From Verrucomicrobiota bacterium (lineage in GTDB: Bacteria; Verrucomicrobiota; Verrucomicrobiia; Chthoniobacterales; SZAS-18): a stretch of DNA of 64,000 nt. Of the stretch, positions 1 through 10,600 are shown piece by piece. The stretch is taken from NCBI GenBank assembly GCA_018240025.1, contig JAFEGM010000055.1:480-64479 (forward strand). The letters are read 5' to 3'. Below the pieces are notes generated by a model. That model was not told the DNA's origin, did no database searches, and saw only the letters and a program-made list of their open reading frames with translations. The position numbers were made by a program, and so were the translations under genes. The first letter of the stretch is position 1, and every line of letters starts with the position of its first letter.

Positions 1-276
<276 letters not shown>

Positions 277-342
277 TTTTTCAATCTCATGCATGTAGGT
301 ATCAGGGAACGCCAGTCGTCAGAGTTGAGGCTTCGCCTCACC

Positions 343-459
343 TCTGGTGGCTCATAGTAAGGTGGCCCTACCCGTTCCCATTCCGAACACGAGCGTAAAT
401 CACCTTGTCTCCGATGGTAGTGCGACGAAAGGTTGTGCGAGAGTAGGATGTTGCCAGTA
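343..459 (+). rRNA. 5S ribosomal RNA
   Basis: About 117 bases with the 5S landmarks: the loop segment CCCGTTCCCATTCCGAACAC, the central CTCCGATGGTAGTGC, and a 3' strand (GTGCGAGAGTAGGATGTTGCCAG) that pairs back to the 5' TCTGGTGGC region. It lies between the 23S end and an intrinsic terminator, so it is the last gene of the rRNA operon. Exact ends are estimated from the terminal helix. Confidence 0.95.
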
Positions 460-463
460 TTTT

Positions 464-501
464 GCAGGCCGACTTCGAAAGAAGTCGGCCTGCATCGTTT
501 T
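464..501 (+). terminator. Intrinsic terminator of the rRNA operon
   Basis: A perfect 13-bp stem (464-476 pairs with 481-493) closes a GAAA tetraloop at 477-480 and is followed by ATCGTTTT. It sits five bases after the 5S 3' end. This is a textbook rho-independent terminator and the best in the window. Confidence 0.93.
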
Positions 502-908
502 GTCGGGGCATTGACCACCGGCGGGCGCTGTTGCGCGTTTGCTGGTTTGAACTCACCTCCAGGGCCGGGCACGAGTTTCGCGGGCCGCGATCTCCGGAAT
601 GAGTGAGGCCGCACCGGCCCCAGGCGGAACTGAGTCTGTCAGACTCGCCGCCTATGCCGGAGCGGCCGGTTGGCGTTTGGTGCTGGTCTCGCGCCTCGTC
701 CTCCGAAAGCTTGCTTCCCGCAAAATGTGGACTTGGCGGTCCCGACCCGTATTCACGTGAGTCGGCCAGTGGGGGTTTCTTGACCGACTTGGACTGTGAG
801 TCTGCGAAGTGACGCGGCCGACGAGTTACTCCTGGAACCTGGGGACGTCGTTACGGTTCCCGAGTCACTTTTTTGATCTGCGCTCCTCCTTATCCCACGA
901 TCGCTGCG
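502..908. other. Gene-free spacer after the rRNA operon
   Basis: About 400 bases between the rRNA terminator and the stop of the convergent aminotransferase gene. Short open frames exist on both strands, but none has a recognisable product, a ribosome binding site or plausible composition. I see no tRNA. The only curiosity is a 12-base AGTCACTTTTTT at 863-874, which also occurs at the 23S 3' end (270-281). Confidence 0.6.
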
Positions 909-2096
909 TCACCTCTTGTGCGCGCCGAGTTCCCGCAGGGCCTGCGCCAGATACTCGTACTGACCGAGCGCATTGTACGCCTGGGCGCTGATCCGCAGCC
1001 AGCGCCGCTGGTTCCAGAACATCACCGGCACCTCGATCTGGAAGCGCTCCCAGAGTGCCAGCTTCAGAGGATCCCGGCCCCGCACCCAAGTGTCCGTGCC
1101 ACCGAGCGGTAGCGCGGCCATCGAGCCCAGCAGACTCTCCGCACAGGGAGGTTCCATTTCGAGCGCGCGGCCCAGCAACTCACGCGCTTCCACCGCCAGA
1201 CGGTGATTGCGCTCGCGCAACGCGGGCAATCCGCCCGCCACGAGGCCATCGCACCAGCGGATCGACTCGCCCGCGCAAAGAAACGCGGTCGGATCGACCG
1301 TGCCGCACCAGTCGAAGCGGTCGTGAAAATGCGAGCGCCCTTCGCGGCGATAGTTTTCGCCGTGGCTCACGGTCGTGGGCCGCAGCGAGTCCCGGCGGTC
1401 TTCCCGCGCGTAGAGAAAAGCGCAGCCTTTCGGGGCGCACATCCATTTATGCAGGTTGCCGGTATAGAACGACGGCCGCAGCGCCCCGAGATCGAGGTCC
1501 AGCTGACCAGGCACGTGCGCGCCGTCGACCACCACCGCGATTCCGCGTGACTCCAGCTGCGGCACCAACCGTTCCACCGGGAAGATCAGGGCGGTCGGAC
1601 TGCTGATGTGGTCGAGCAGGACGAGCCGGGTCCGCTCGGTCACCGAGTTCAGGACGGCGTCGATCGCGACCTGCGCCGACGCGAGCGGAAACGGCACGTG
1701 CGCCACCCGCACCGTCGCACCCACCCGCTCGGCGGCGACCTTCAGCGCATTTCGACAGGCGTTGTAGTCATGATCCGTCGTCAGAATCTCATCGCCGGGC
1801 CTAAGCGGGAACGAGTGCACGACCGCATTCACCCCCGTGGTGGCGTTGGCGACGAAGACCAGGTCCTCGGAACTGCAGCCGAGATGCTCGGCGAGCTCGA
1901 CCCGCGCGAAATCCAACTCGTCCGGCAGTTCCTGCATCATGAAGCGCACCGGCTGCGACTCGAGCCGGCGGCGCAGTTCGGCCTGATGCGCGAGCAGCAC
2001 CCGCGGACAGGCCCCGAACGAGCCGTGATTCAGAAAAGTGACACTGGGATCGAGGTTCCAGTGTGTCGCGAGAGGCGATCCGCCGGGGCCCATCAC
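909..2096 (-). CDS. PLP-dependent aminotransferase class V, isopenicillin N epimerase-like
   Basis: A fold-type I PLP enzyme of about 394-395 residues. The N-terminus has the typical FLNHGSFGACP opening of the CefD-like branch. Asp191 in VVVDGAH should contact the pyridine nitrogen, and Lys217 in TGNLHKW is the expected Schiff-base lysine. Family members act as epimerases, desulfurases or lyases, so the substrate cannot be named from sequence. Start is either ATG at 2093 or GTG at 2096. Both overlap the stop of the upstream gene (2093-2095), so the pair is probably translationally coupled. It converges on the rRNA operon. There are no beta-lactam genes nearby, so antibiotic synthesis is not implied. 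Confidence 0.88.
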   Translation of the reverse strand: MMGPGGSPLATHWNLDPSVTFLNHGSFGACPRVLLAHQAELRRRLESQPVRFMMQELPDELDFARVELAEHLGCSSEDLVFVANATTGVNAVVHSFPLRPGDEILTTDHDYNACRNALKVAAERVGATVRVAHVPFPLASAQVAIDAVLNSVTERTRLVLLDHISSPTALIFPVERLVPQLESRGIAVVVDGAHVPGQLDLDLGALRPSFYTGNLHKWMCAPKGCAFLYAREDRRDSLRPTTVSHGENYRREGRSHFHDRFDWCGTVDPTAFLCAGESIRWCDGLVAGGLPALRERNHRLAVEARELLGRALEMEPPCAESLLGSMAALPLGGTDTWVRGRDPLKLALWERFQIEVPVMFWNQRRWLRISAQAYNALGQYEYLAQALRELGAHKR

Positions 2097-2878
2097 GAAT
2101 TTGCGCTGGAGCCGACCGCTTCACTTACCCAGGAGGGCGAGTTGCTGCTCGTCGTGTCGTATACATGACCTTCGACCGAACTCTGATTCGAGATGGCCGA
2201 GGTGATCTTGGACATCTCGTCGTCCGAAAGCGAACTGAGGGGCCGATCCTCCGGGATGCCCGCCGAGCGGTACGCGCTGGAGCGGTCAATGCCGGTGCTC
2301 CGGAAGTAGGATTCGTCCGTGCCCCAGCTGCTGTCGCTGCCCGAGTCGTTCTGTCCCTGGTCCCGCTTCAACTGCATCCAGGCCTGGAGTGCCGCTTGGC
2401 CAGTGGCGAGATCCGGAAAAACCGCGATCCCGTCGGCCATGCCGATGGCCCCATGCGAGATGGCAAAATCATCGTAGGGCAGCATGCCCGGATTGTGATT
2501 GCGCCACGCCGGCGAGCCGCCCGAGCGCATCGTGTTGCCGAAGACCGAGTAGGCCGCGCCCGCGGCGACGCCGGTGGCCAGCGCTGCGCCGGCCCAGTTC
2601 ACGCCTTTGATCGGCGACTGCGGCAACGAACTCGGGGAGGACGAAACCGTTCCGCGTTTGAAGAACCCCAGACAGCCGCCGCGGTCAGCCAGTTCGCCGC
2701 CGCCGGTGCCGCTGGTCGAGAGCGCTTCCTCGATCTTGATCGCATCGCGCACGCTCAGGCAGCGGCGCGCATCGGCGGCCGCGCGGCGGGCCAGGGCGGC
2801 GCCGGCGGCGTCCCCCGTGGCTTCACAGCGGTCGGCGCGACGTTCGATGCGTTGGGCGACTTCCTCGATCTCGTTCAT
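2093..2878 (-). CDS. Membrane-associated protein with phage-P5/RNxNPG-type domain
   Basis: 261 residues. Residues 1-60 are charged and probably helical. Residues 95-112 form one Ala/Gly-rich hydrophobic segment. Residues 124-170 contain RNHNPG (126-131) and FPDLATGQAAL (154-164). These resemble the RNNNPGN...F.....G..AL signature of phage structural protein P5 and related murein-hydrolase-like proteins. The tail is Ser-rich. The resemblance is from memory of the family pattern; catalytic function is not shown. The gene overlaps the start of the downstream aminotransferase, so the two are likely co-translated. Cysteine desulfurase lies 61 bases upstream on the same strand and may share the transcript. 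Confidence 0.6.
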   Translation of the reverse strand: MNEIEEVAQRIERRADRCEATGDAAGAALARRAAADARRCLSVRDAIKIEEALSTSGTGGGELADRGGCLGFFKRGTVSSSPSSLPQSPIKGVNWAGAALATGVAAGAAYSVFGNTMRSGGSPAWRNHNPGMLPYDDFAISHGAIGMADGIAVFPDLATGQAALQAWMQLKRDQGQNDSGSDSSWGTDESYFRSTGIDRSSAYRSAGIPEDRPLSSLSDDEMSKITSAISNQSSVEGHVYDTTSSNSPSWVSEAVGSSANS

Positions 2879-2939
2879 GTCCGAATTTGCACCGGTCCCG
2901 GCGCCCGCGGCAAGCCGGAAGCCCAGGCCGCCGCAGACC

Positions 2940-4085
2940 TCAGCCGGCCAGGGCGGCCTTCAGTTTGTCGATCGACCGCACCACGATTTCGACGGCGCGG
3001 TCGATCTCCTCGTCCGTGGTGAAGACGTCGAGCGAAAAGCGCATGCTCCCCTTGGCGCGCTCGGCGCTGCAGCCCATGGCGCGGAGCACGTGCGACGGAT
3101 GCACCGAGCCGGAAGAGCAGGCCGAACCCGCGCTGGCGCACAATCCGGCCTTGTCGAAGAGGAGCAGGAGCGGGCCCGCCTCGACACCCCCGAGATAAAT
3201 GTTTGTCGTATTCGGCAGGCGTTCGCCGCCGCCGTTGACCGAGGCCCCCGGCAGGCGCTCCAGCAACGCCGCCTCGAGCCGGTCGCGCCGCGCCGCCACG
3301 GCTGCGAGGTCGCGTCCGCGGGCCAAGGCGCAGGCTTGTCCGAAACCTGCGCCAGAGGCCACGTTTTCCGTGCCGGCGCGCCGCCCCTCCTCCTGCCCGC
3401 CGCCGTGCAGCAGGCTGGAGAACGGCGCGCCGGGCCGGACCCAGAGTGCGCCGATGCCCTTGGGCGCATGCAGCTTGTGGCCGGAAAGTCCGAGATAGTG
3501 CAGGCCGGGCACGCGCGACACATCGATCGGCACCTTGCCGGCCGCCTGCACGGCATCGCTGAAGAACAGCACGCCGCGGCGCGCGCACTCGGCCGCGATT
3601 TCGGAGATGGGCGAGATGACGCCGGTCTCGTTGTTCGCCCACATCACCGCGGCGAAGGCGGTGTCGTCACGCAGGGCGGCCGCCACTGCCTCCGGCTGCA
3701 CGCGGCCCTCGGCGTCGACACCCACGCGCGTGACCGCGTAGCCGCGGCGCGCGAGGTGCTCGGCGTGCTTGAGGATCGCGCTGTGCTCGATGGCCGAAAC
3801 CACGAGATGGCGTTTGTCGGGAAAGGCGGAGATCGCCGAATGCAGCGCGGTGTTGGCCGACTCCGTGCCGCAGCTGGTGAAGATGACGTCTTCCGCCTGC
3901 GCGCCGATGAGCCCGGCCACCTGTGCCCGCGCCTGCTCCAGCGCCCGCGCCGCGGTCGAGCCGAGGCGATAGGCACTCGAGGGATTACCGTACTGATCCT
4001 GCAGGAAAGGTCGCATCGTCTCGAACACCTCCGGCCGGACGCGGGTGGTGGCATTGCAGTCGAGATAGATGGGCGCGGTTGGCAT
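2940..4085 (-). CDS. Cysteine desulfurase (NifS/IscS family)
   Basis: 381 residues. It removes sulfur from L-cysteine as a persulfide for Fe-S clusters and thio-modifications. Visible are the start IYLDCNATT, the substrate-side HSAILK (His101), the PLP lysine Lys204 in LSGHKLHAPKG, and the persulfide cysteine Cys323 in SAGSACSSGSVHPSH. The SSGS loop after the cysteine fits the NifS/IscS group rather than SufS. No IscU, IscR or Suf genes are nearby, so the acceptor is unknown. The ATG at 4083-4085 begins exactly where family homology begins; longer upstream frames are not supported. It is divergent from rlmN, with about 145 bases between starts. Confidence 0.93.
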   Translation of the reverse strand: MPTAPIYLDCNATTRVRPEVFETMRPFLQDQYGNPSSAYRLGSTAARALEQARAQVAGLIGAQAEDVIFTSCGTESANTALHSAISAFPDKRHLVVSAIEHSAILKHAEHLARRGYAVTRVGVDAEGRVQPEAVAAALRDDTAFAAVMWANNETGVISPISEIAAECARRGVLFFSDAVQAAGKVPIDVSRVPGLHYLGLSGHKLHAPKGIGALWVRPGAPFSSLLHGGGQEEGRRAGTENVASGAGFGQACALARGRDLAAVAARRDRLEAALLERLPGASVNGGGERLPNTTNIYLGGVEAGPLLLLFDKAGLCASAGSACSSGSVHPSHVLRAMGCSAERAKGSMRFSLDVFTTDEEIDRAVEIVVRSIDKLKAALAG

Positions 4086-4230
4086 GGGGCGGAAGAAAAC
4101 GCGTCGAAGCGCGCTCTGGTCAACGCCCGGCTGCGTCAGGTTCGGGGCGGTGACACGCGCTCGGGCATCGTCGCCGCGCCGCGGTGAAAATTCGAGTTTC
4201 GAAGCGGTCGTTTTTCGGGTCCTGTCCGGC

Positions 4231-5322
4231 GTGTCCTCCGCCCCGTCCGGTCCTGAGCTGCTGGTCTCGCTTTCGCGCGACGAGCTGGCCGAGCGGCTGC
4301 GTGCGCTCGGCCAGCCGGCGTATCGGGCCGCCCAGATCCTGACCTGGCGCTTCCGCAAGCGGGTGACGACCTGGGAGGCGATGACCGATCTCCCGGCGGG
4401 GTTGCGCGCCGAACTGGCGGGACGATTCCAACTCAGCTCCCTCGAGCCGCTCCGGAAGCTCGGCTCGACGGACACCACGCAAAAGCTCCTTTTCCGCCTG
4501 CGCGACGGCCAGTTGATCGAAAGCGTGCTCATTCCGGCCTCGCCGGCCCTCTACGGCGAGCGCTCGGATCGGCGTACGCTCTGCGTGTCCACTCAGGTCG
4601 GCTGTGCTTACGGCTGCAAATTTTGCGCCTCGGGCCTCGACGGCTTCACCCGCAACCTCGAGCCGGGGGAGATCGTCGAACAGGTTCTGCAGGCCGAGGC
4701 CATGAGCGGCGAGCGGGTCGACAACCTCGTCTTCATGGGGATGGGCGAGCCGCTGGCGAACTACCCGAACCTGACTCGCGCACTCGCCATCCTCAACGAC
4801 ACCGAATGGGGCGTGGGCATCGGAGCGCGCCACATCACCATCTCCACCAGCGGCGTGGTCCCGCGCATTCGCGAACTCGCCGAACAGCCGCTCCAGGTCC
4901 GCCTGGCCGTCTCGCTGCACGGCGCGAGCGACGAGGTGCGCGGGCAAATCATGCCGGTCAACAAGCGCTACAACGTGGCCACCCTCATGGAGGCCTGTGC
5001 GCACTGGCACGCCCGCAAGAAGCAGCGGCTGACCTTCGAGTACATCCTGATCGACGGGGTCAACGACCAGGAAAGCGAGGCCCTGGCGCTGGCGCGGCAC
5101 GCCCGCCCGCTCGAGGCCAAGGTCAATCTCATCCCCTACAACACGGTCGAAGGCCTGCCCTGGCAGCGTCCCCCCGTCGAGCGACAGGAGGCGTTCCGGG
5201 CCATCCTGAAGCGCGGCGGGGTCGATGCCACCCTGCGGCGCGAGAAGGGCCACGACATCGAGGCCGCCTGTGGACAGCTGCGGCGACAGGTGCTGGCGCG
5301 GGGACCGGCCGAGGTATGCTGA
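4231..5322 (+). CDS. rlmN: 23S rRNA/tRNA (adenine-C2)-methyltransferase RlmN
   Basis: Radical-SAM enzyme that methylates C2 of A2503 in 23S rRNA and A37 in some tRNAs. The cluster cysteines are in CAYGCKFC (125, 129, 132 from the chosen start), with Cys118 in RRTLC and a C-terminal catalytic cysteine in DIEAACGQ (about 347). These match the two-cysteine, methyl-transfer layout of RlmN. GMGEPLANYPN and the SLHGASDEVR segment are also typical. A GTG start at 4231 gives 363 residues and puts the first cysteines at the positions I know from E. coli. The open frame runs on upstream, but that part is unrelated sequence overlapping the divergent gene. No clear Shine-Dalgarno is seen. Confidence 0.94.
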   Translation: MSSAPSGPELLVSLSRDELAERLRALGQPAYRAAQILTWRFRKRVTTWEAMTDLPAGLRAELAGRFQLSSLEPLRKLGSTDTTQKLLFRLRDGQLIESVLIPASPALYGERSDRRTLCVSTQVGCAYGCKFCASGLDGFTRNLEPGEIVEQVLQAEAMSGERVDNLVFMGMGEPLANYPNLTRALAILNDTEWGVGIGARHITISTSGVVPRIRELAEQPLQVRLAVSLHGASDEVRGQIMPVNKRYNVATLMEACAHWHARKKQRLTFEYILIDGVNDQESEALALARHARPLEAKVNLIPYNTVEGLPWQRPPVERQEAFRAILKRGGVDATLRREKGHDIEAACGQLRRQVLARGPAEVC

Positions 5323-5432
5323 CGATGGGAATCAATCGACAAAAACAGGTGTGCGAATTCGCTCGGTTAGCGGGCGCGACGACCCGGCGCGGGCAGCCGT
5401 CGGATGGACACCGCTAGTCTGACTCAATCGCC

Positions 5433-7598
5433 TTGGCCGTGCTGCTCTCCATCATCATTCCCGTCCACAATCGGCTCGATCTGACGCAGATCTGCCTGCG
5501 CACGATCGAGGAGACCATCGGTCGGCGTGACGATTTCGAAGTCATCATCGTGGACGACGGCAGCAAAGACGGCACGCCACAGTGGACAGCACAGCTGCCG
5601 AAGCCGCGCTATCGCACGCTGCGGCAGGATCCCAACCGAGGCTACGCGCGGGCCAACAACGCCGCGGCGGAAATCGCGCATGGGCGGCTGCTGCTCCTGC
5701 TGAACAATGACACCGAGCTGCGTCCCGGCTGGCTGGAGCCCATGCTGCAGGTCCATGCGATGGCGCCCAATGTAGGCATTGTCGGAAACATCCAGATCAA
5801 GCACCGGACACGGACGATCGATCACGCGGGAGTCTGCTTTTTGGTCGATGGCCGCCCCCTGCACGTGGCGCAGGGGCTCACCCGCATTCCGCCGGGCGAG
5901 TTTCGGCGCTGGCCGGCGGTAACCGCGGCGTGCTGCCTGCTCGAGCGGTCGCTTTTCCTCGAGCTCGGGGGCTTCGCCACGGATTTTCGCAATGGCTACG
6001 AGGACGTCGACCTCTGCCTGCGCGCCTGGCAGAAGGGCTACCGGCACTACGTCGCGCACGGCAGCGTGATCGAGCATCACGTCAGCGCCTCGCCTGGCCG
6101 CATGGCGGCCGAGGAGGCGAACCGCGCCTTCTTCCTGCAGCGTTGGGCCGAGTTTCTGGGCGACTGGGCGCGCCGCACGGCGCCGCCGCCGGCCGAGGCG
6201 CATCCGGAGCACCGACGGGCGGAGGCCTGGCGCTACCTGCGCAAGCACGCCTATCGGCCCTGGCGCTACAACGGGCCCCGGCTGGCGCGCTCCCTCCGCA
6301 CCGTGCTGACGGAGGAGGAGCCGGTCCGGCCGCGGCCCATCGACGACGAGCAGGCCTTCTTTGTCCGGCTCGACGCGCCCGCGGCCGAGTCCCCGATGCT
6401 CTACATCGTGGCCACTGACACCGCTCGCAATCCGGTCAGATCAGGCATCCAGACTCTGGTGCGCTCGCTGCTCAATGCCACCGCGCACCTGCGCCCCACG
6501 ACCTCGCGGGCCGTGCGCTGGGATCGGAAGCGCCATCGCCTGACGCTCCTGCCGGCCGACCACGCAGTCGAGCTCGGGGCCCCGGCGCTGAACGATCCGC
6601 GCCCGCTGAATTTCGTGCAGCGTCTGCAGCGGCCCACCACGCTGGTGCGCGCGGACGGCCGCCATCTGCCGCTCCACCGGCATCCGCACCACGAGCGCCG
6701 GTTGGCCGAAGGCTGGCTGCTCATTCCCGAACTCATCTACGGGGAGGGTCGCGCTGCCGAGGTGCTGAGCTACGCCCGTGCGCATGGGCTGCGGATCGCA
6801 GTCATCATTCACGACGTCATTCCGATCGATCACCCCGAGGCCAGCCCGCCGGGTGTGCCAGCCCTGCACCGGGATTTCCTGCTGGGGGTGGCCGGGGCGG
6901 ATCTGCTGCTGGCCACCTCCGATACCGTGCGGGCCGCGGTGAATGCGTTCTTCGAGCGCGAGCGCGTGCCGCCGCCGAACGTCACCACGGTGCGTTTACC
7001 GGCCGAGTTTCTGGGTTCGCCGCGGCATCTGCAGGCGCCGCCGGAGCGGGCGATGCGCCGGGCGCTTTGTGTCTCCACCCTCGAGGCCCGCAAGAACCAC
7101 GCTGGGTTGCTCGAGGCGCTCGCGGTGCTAAGTGATGGCAGAGGTGGATTGCCGCTCGAAATCGACCTCGTCGGCGCCGCGCACGATCACGCCCCGGAAG
7201 TGCGTGCGCTGGTCGAAGCCGCCGTCCTGCGGCACGCCGGCCGGTTGCGCTGGCACGGGCAGGTTTCGGACGAAGCACTGGCCGAGCTGTATCGCGGCGC
7301 CGATTTCACCGTTTATCCGTCGGTCGTCGAGGGATTCGGTATGCCCGTCATGGAGAGCCTCTGGTTCGCTCGTCCGTGCATTTGTGCGGATTTCAGCGTC
7401 ATGGCCGAGAATGCGGCCGGAGGCGGCTGTCTGACCGTCGACGTGCGCGAACCGGCTGCGCTGGCCGGGGCCATCCGCCGGCTGACGGAGGACTCGGATC
7501 TGCGTGCCCGCCTGGGGCAGGAAGCGGTGGAGCGGCGCCTGACGAACTGGCTCGACTACGCCTATGCGGTCGTGCGGGCCATGGAAGATCGGCGCTGA
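5433..7598 (+). CDS. Two-domain glycosyltransferase (GT2 + GT4)
   Basis: 721 residues. The N-terminal 240 or so form a GT2 (GT-A) domain: LSIIIPVHNRLDLT, VDDGSKDGTP, LLNNDTELRPGW, and a later GYEDVDLCLRAW, in the style of rhamnosyl- and polysaccharide glycosyltransferases. After a linker, the C-terminal part (about 420-721) is GT-B family 4, with STLEARKNHAGLLEAL near 547 and EGFGMPVMES near 634 (the E-x7-E region). Such fusions can add two successive sugars to a surface glycan; acceptor and sugars are unknown. The start is TTG at 5433; GTG at 5439 is almost as likely. There is no ATG near the N-terminus. Confidence 0.86.
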   Translation: MAVLLSIIIPVHNRLDLTQICLRTIEETIGRRDDFEVIIVDDGSKDGTPQWTAQLPKPRYRTLRQDPNRGYARANNAAAEIAHGRLLLLLNNDTELRPGWLEPMLQVHAMAPNVGIVGNIQIKHRTRTIDHAGVCFLVDGRPLHVAQGLTRIPPGEFRRWPAVTAACCLLERSLFLELGGFATDFRNGYEDVDLCLRAWQKGYRHYVAHGSVIEHHVSASPGRMAAEEANRAFFLQRWAEFLGDWARRTAPPPAEAHPEHRRAEAWRYLRKHAYRPWRYNGPRLARSLRTVLTEEEPVRPRPIDDEQAFFVRLDAPAAESPMLYIVATDTARNPVRSGIQTLVRSLLNATAHLRPTTSRAVRWDRKRHRLTLLPADHAVELGAPALNDPRPLNFVQRLQRPTTLVRADGRHLPLHRHPHHERRLAEGWLLIPELIYGEGRAAEVLSYARAHGLRIAVIIHDVIPIDHPEASPPGVPALHRDFLLGVAGADLLLATSDTVRAAVNAFFERERVPPPNVTTVRLPAEFLGSPRHLQAPPERAMRRALCVSTLEARKNHAGLLEALAVLSDGRGGLPLEIDLVGAAHDHAPEVRALVEAAVLRHAGRLRWHGQVSDEALAELYRGADFTVYPSVVEGFGMPVMESLWFARPCICADFSVMAENAAGGGCLTVDVREPAALAGAIRRLTEDSDLRARLGQEAVERRLTNWLDYAYAVVRAMEDRR

Positions 7599-7665
7599 GC
7601 AGGCCGCCGGCCGAATTTACATTTGCTTCCAAGTTCGGGCACACAGGCTGCTCCCGTCCCCACGC

Positions 7666-10600
7666 ATGCTCCTCGCCCTGGGTCGCACCATCCGCGCGCT
7701 GACGCTGTTTTCCCTCCTGACCGCCAGCGTGCGGGCGCAGGGGATTGACCAGAATGCCAACGGGATGAGCGATCTCTGGGAGGCTGCCTATGGCGCGACC
7801 GGGCTCGATCCGAACGGCGATGCGGACGGGGACGGCTTCACGAATCTGCAGGAGGCGCGTGCCGGCACCAACCCATTCGACGCCCGCTCCCGGCCCGCGC
7901 TGACGGTGCCGGGCACGCCCGCGCCCAACACGGTCCGCCTGCGCTGGCCGAGCGTGGCGGGCAAGAGCTACACGGTCGAGGTCTCTTCCGACTTCCAGAA
8001 TTGGATCCCCATCACCGCGGCCTGGATCGGCGACGGCACCGAGCGAGTGGTCGATCTCGACGTGAACACGACCATCGTGCCGGGCGGGATGTCCTATTCC
8101 CGCTGGACCGGGCTGGCGGGCTCCGTCTCGCTCGCCAACGTCAAGAGCTACGCCGCCACCGGCAGCCCCGCGCCGAATGCCACCGCCAGCGTGACCTCGG
8201 TCGAAACGGCCCAGAGCTCGCCCGATCTGAACAGCTACGGCCAGTGGCTGCGCGGTTGGATCGTCGCGCCCACCACCGGCAGCTACACTTTCTGGGTCGC
8301 GGGAGACGATCAGTCCGAACTCTGGCTGTCGACCGATGCCAACCCGGCCGGCAAGCAACTCATCGCCTCCTCGGCCAACTGGACCAACTTCCGGCAGTGG
8401 ACGAAGTATCCCTCGCAGCAGTCGGCCCCACGCACGCTGGAAGCCGGCCGCCGCTACTACCTCGAGGCCTTTCTGCGGGAATTCTCCGCTGGCGACCATC
8501 TCTCGGTCGCCTGGACCCTGCCGGGCGGGTCCACCCAGACGGTGATCGCCGGGTCGGCCCTGGCTCCGGCCGGTCAGTCGCTGGCGGCCTTTGCCGCTGC
8601 CGCCGGCGGACGGACTTTTTACTGGATCGCTTCGAGCGACGTGGATTCCGATGGCGACGGGGTGACGGACTACGAAGAGCGTCTCATCGGCTACAACCCG
8701 AATAATTCGCAGACGGTGCCGCGGGTCAACGACCGCGATGGGATCCTGGCGCTGCTTGCCGCCACCAACACGCTCACGGTCGGCACGCCCGAGCCGCGCG
8801 CCTACGAGGCCACCAACGCGAAGGGGCGCTTCACCTTCTTCCGTTCCGGCAATCTCAATCCGCTGACCATTCGCTACAGCGTCGGCGGGACGGCCACGCC
8901 GGCCACCGACTACGTCGCTCTCAGCGGGACGGTGGTGCTGCCCGTCGGCCAGAACTCGGTCAGCATCGATGTCACGCCGGTCAATGATGGCCTCCTCGAG
9001 TCGGCCGAGTCGGTCAGCGTCACCCTGCTGCCCGATGCCTCCTATCAGATCGGCAACCCGGCCACCGCCACTGTCACCATCGATGACGCGGCGGATGTCG
9101 TCTTTATCGCCACGCTGCGGCCTGAGGTCGCCCAGCGCTCCGGCGGCTCGGGCTACGCCACCCTGCGCATGGCGGGCAACAAGCTCTTCGCTGATTTCTC
9201 GCTCGGATTCGGAAATCTGAACGCGGACCAGCTCGACACCCAGATCTACGTTTCCACCTCGGGCTCGGGTGGGAGCACGGTGCTGACCCAGCCCACCGGC
9301 CAGATCACGCGGGTGCGCTGGAACTTCCAGCCGGCGGCCGGCCTGACCACGCCGCAGATCGTGGCTGCGCTGGAGGAAGGCCGGCTCTGGGCCCGCGTGC
9401 GCTCGAGCGCCGTGACCACGGGCGAGATCTTCGGGCGCTTCGTCAAGGAGCTCGCCTGGCAGACCATGCCCACGCCGCAGACGCCGCCGGCCGCGTCCGC
9501 TGCGCCAGCGACCGATGGCGAAGCCTCCCGTTTCCTGGTGCAGGCGACCTTCGGTCCGACGGCGGCCTCGATCGCAGCCCTGCGCAGCGGGGGGCAGACG
9601 TATGCTTCCTGGATCAATGCGCAGATCGCCCTGCCGATCACCCGTCACCTGCCGTACTACCAGGCCCGCCGAGCCGAACTGCTGGCGCGCGATCCGAACA
9701 ACGACGGCTGGCAAACACCCCGCAACGAGGCGTTCTGGCAGGCGGCCATCCGGGCCGATGACCAGTTGCGCCAGCGCATGGCCCTGGCCCTGAGCGAGAT
9801 CATTGTCATCTCCCAGTTCGGCTCCCTCGACAGTCAGCACGAGGCGACCACGCAGTGGTACGACATGCTGCTGGAGGAGGCCTTCGGGAACTACCGCACG
9901 CTGCTGGGCCGCGTCACGCGCAGTCCGATGATGGGCGAGTACCTCAGCATGATCCGCAATGCCAAGCCGGACCTCGCCACCGGCCGCGAGCCGGATGAGA
10001 ACTACGCACGCGAGATCATGCAGCTCTTCTCCATCGGGCTGAGTCAGCTGCATCCCGACGGCACTCTCAAGCTCGACGCCGACGGCCTGCCGATCCCGAC
10101 GTATTCGCAGAACGACATCCGTGGGCTCGCCCACGTGTTCACCGGTTGGGGCCCATTCTACGATCCGCTCAATCCTCCGCGCTGGTCCGACGGGAGCGTG
10201 GCCGCACAGAACGACTGGTTCTGGTGGGGCTGGGATGCCCTCAATCCGATGTCGTTCTACCCGGCCTACGCCGATCAGGAGAATCGCACCATCGTCGGCG
10301 GCAACGTCATCTCCGGCGCGCTGGTAGGCGACGCGCGCCTGAACGCGGCGCTCGATGTGCTCTTTAATCATCCGAACGTCGGACCGTTTCTCGCTCGGCA
10401 GTTGATCCAGCGCTTCGTGACGAGCAATCCGAGCCCGGGCTATGTCTTCCGCGTGGCTTCCGCGTTCGCCAACAATGGTTCCGGCGTGCGTGGTGACCTC
10501 GGCGCGACGCTGCGGGCGGTGCTGCTCGACTACGAGGCCCGCACCACCGACGTGCTGGCCGATACCGCCTTCGGCAAGCTGCGCGAGCCGCTTCTGCGCA

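Noticed and set aside
863..874. A 12-base AGTCACTTTTTT also found at the 23S 3' end (270-281)
   Set aside because: Six of the twelve bases are a T-run; this could be chance and no further similarity surrounds it.
909..2096. A beta-lactam biosynthesis cluster suggested by the isopenicillin N epimerase-like gene
   Set aside because: No ACV synthetase, IPNS or other beta-lactam genes are present. The family has many other functions.
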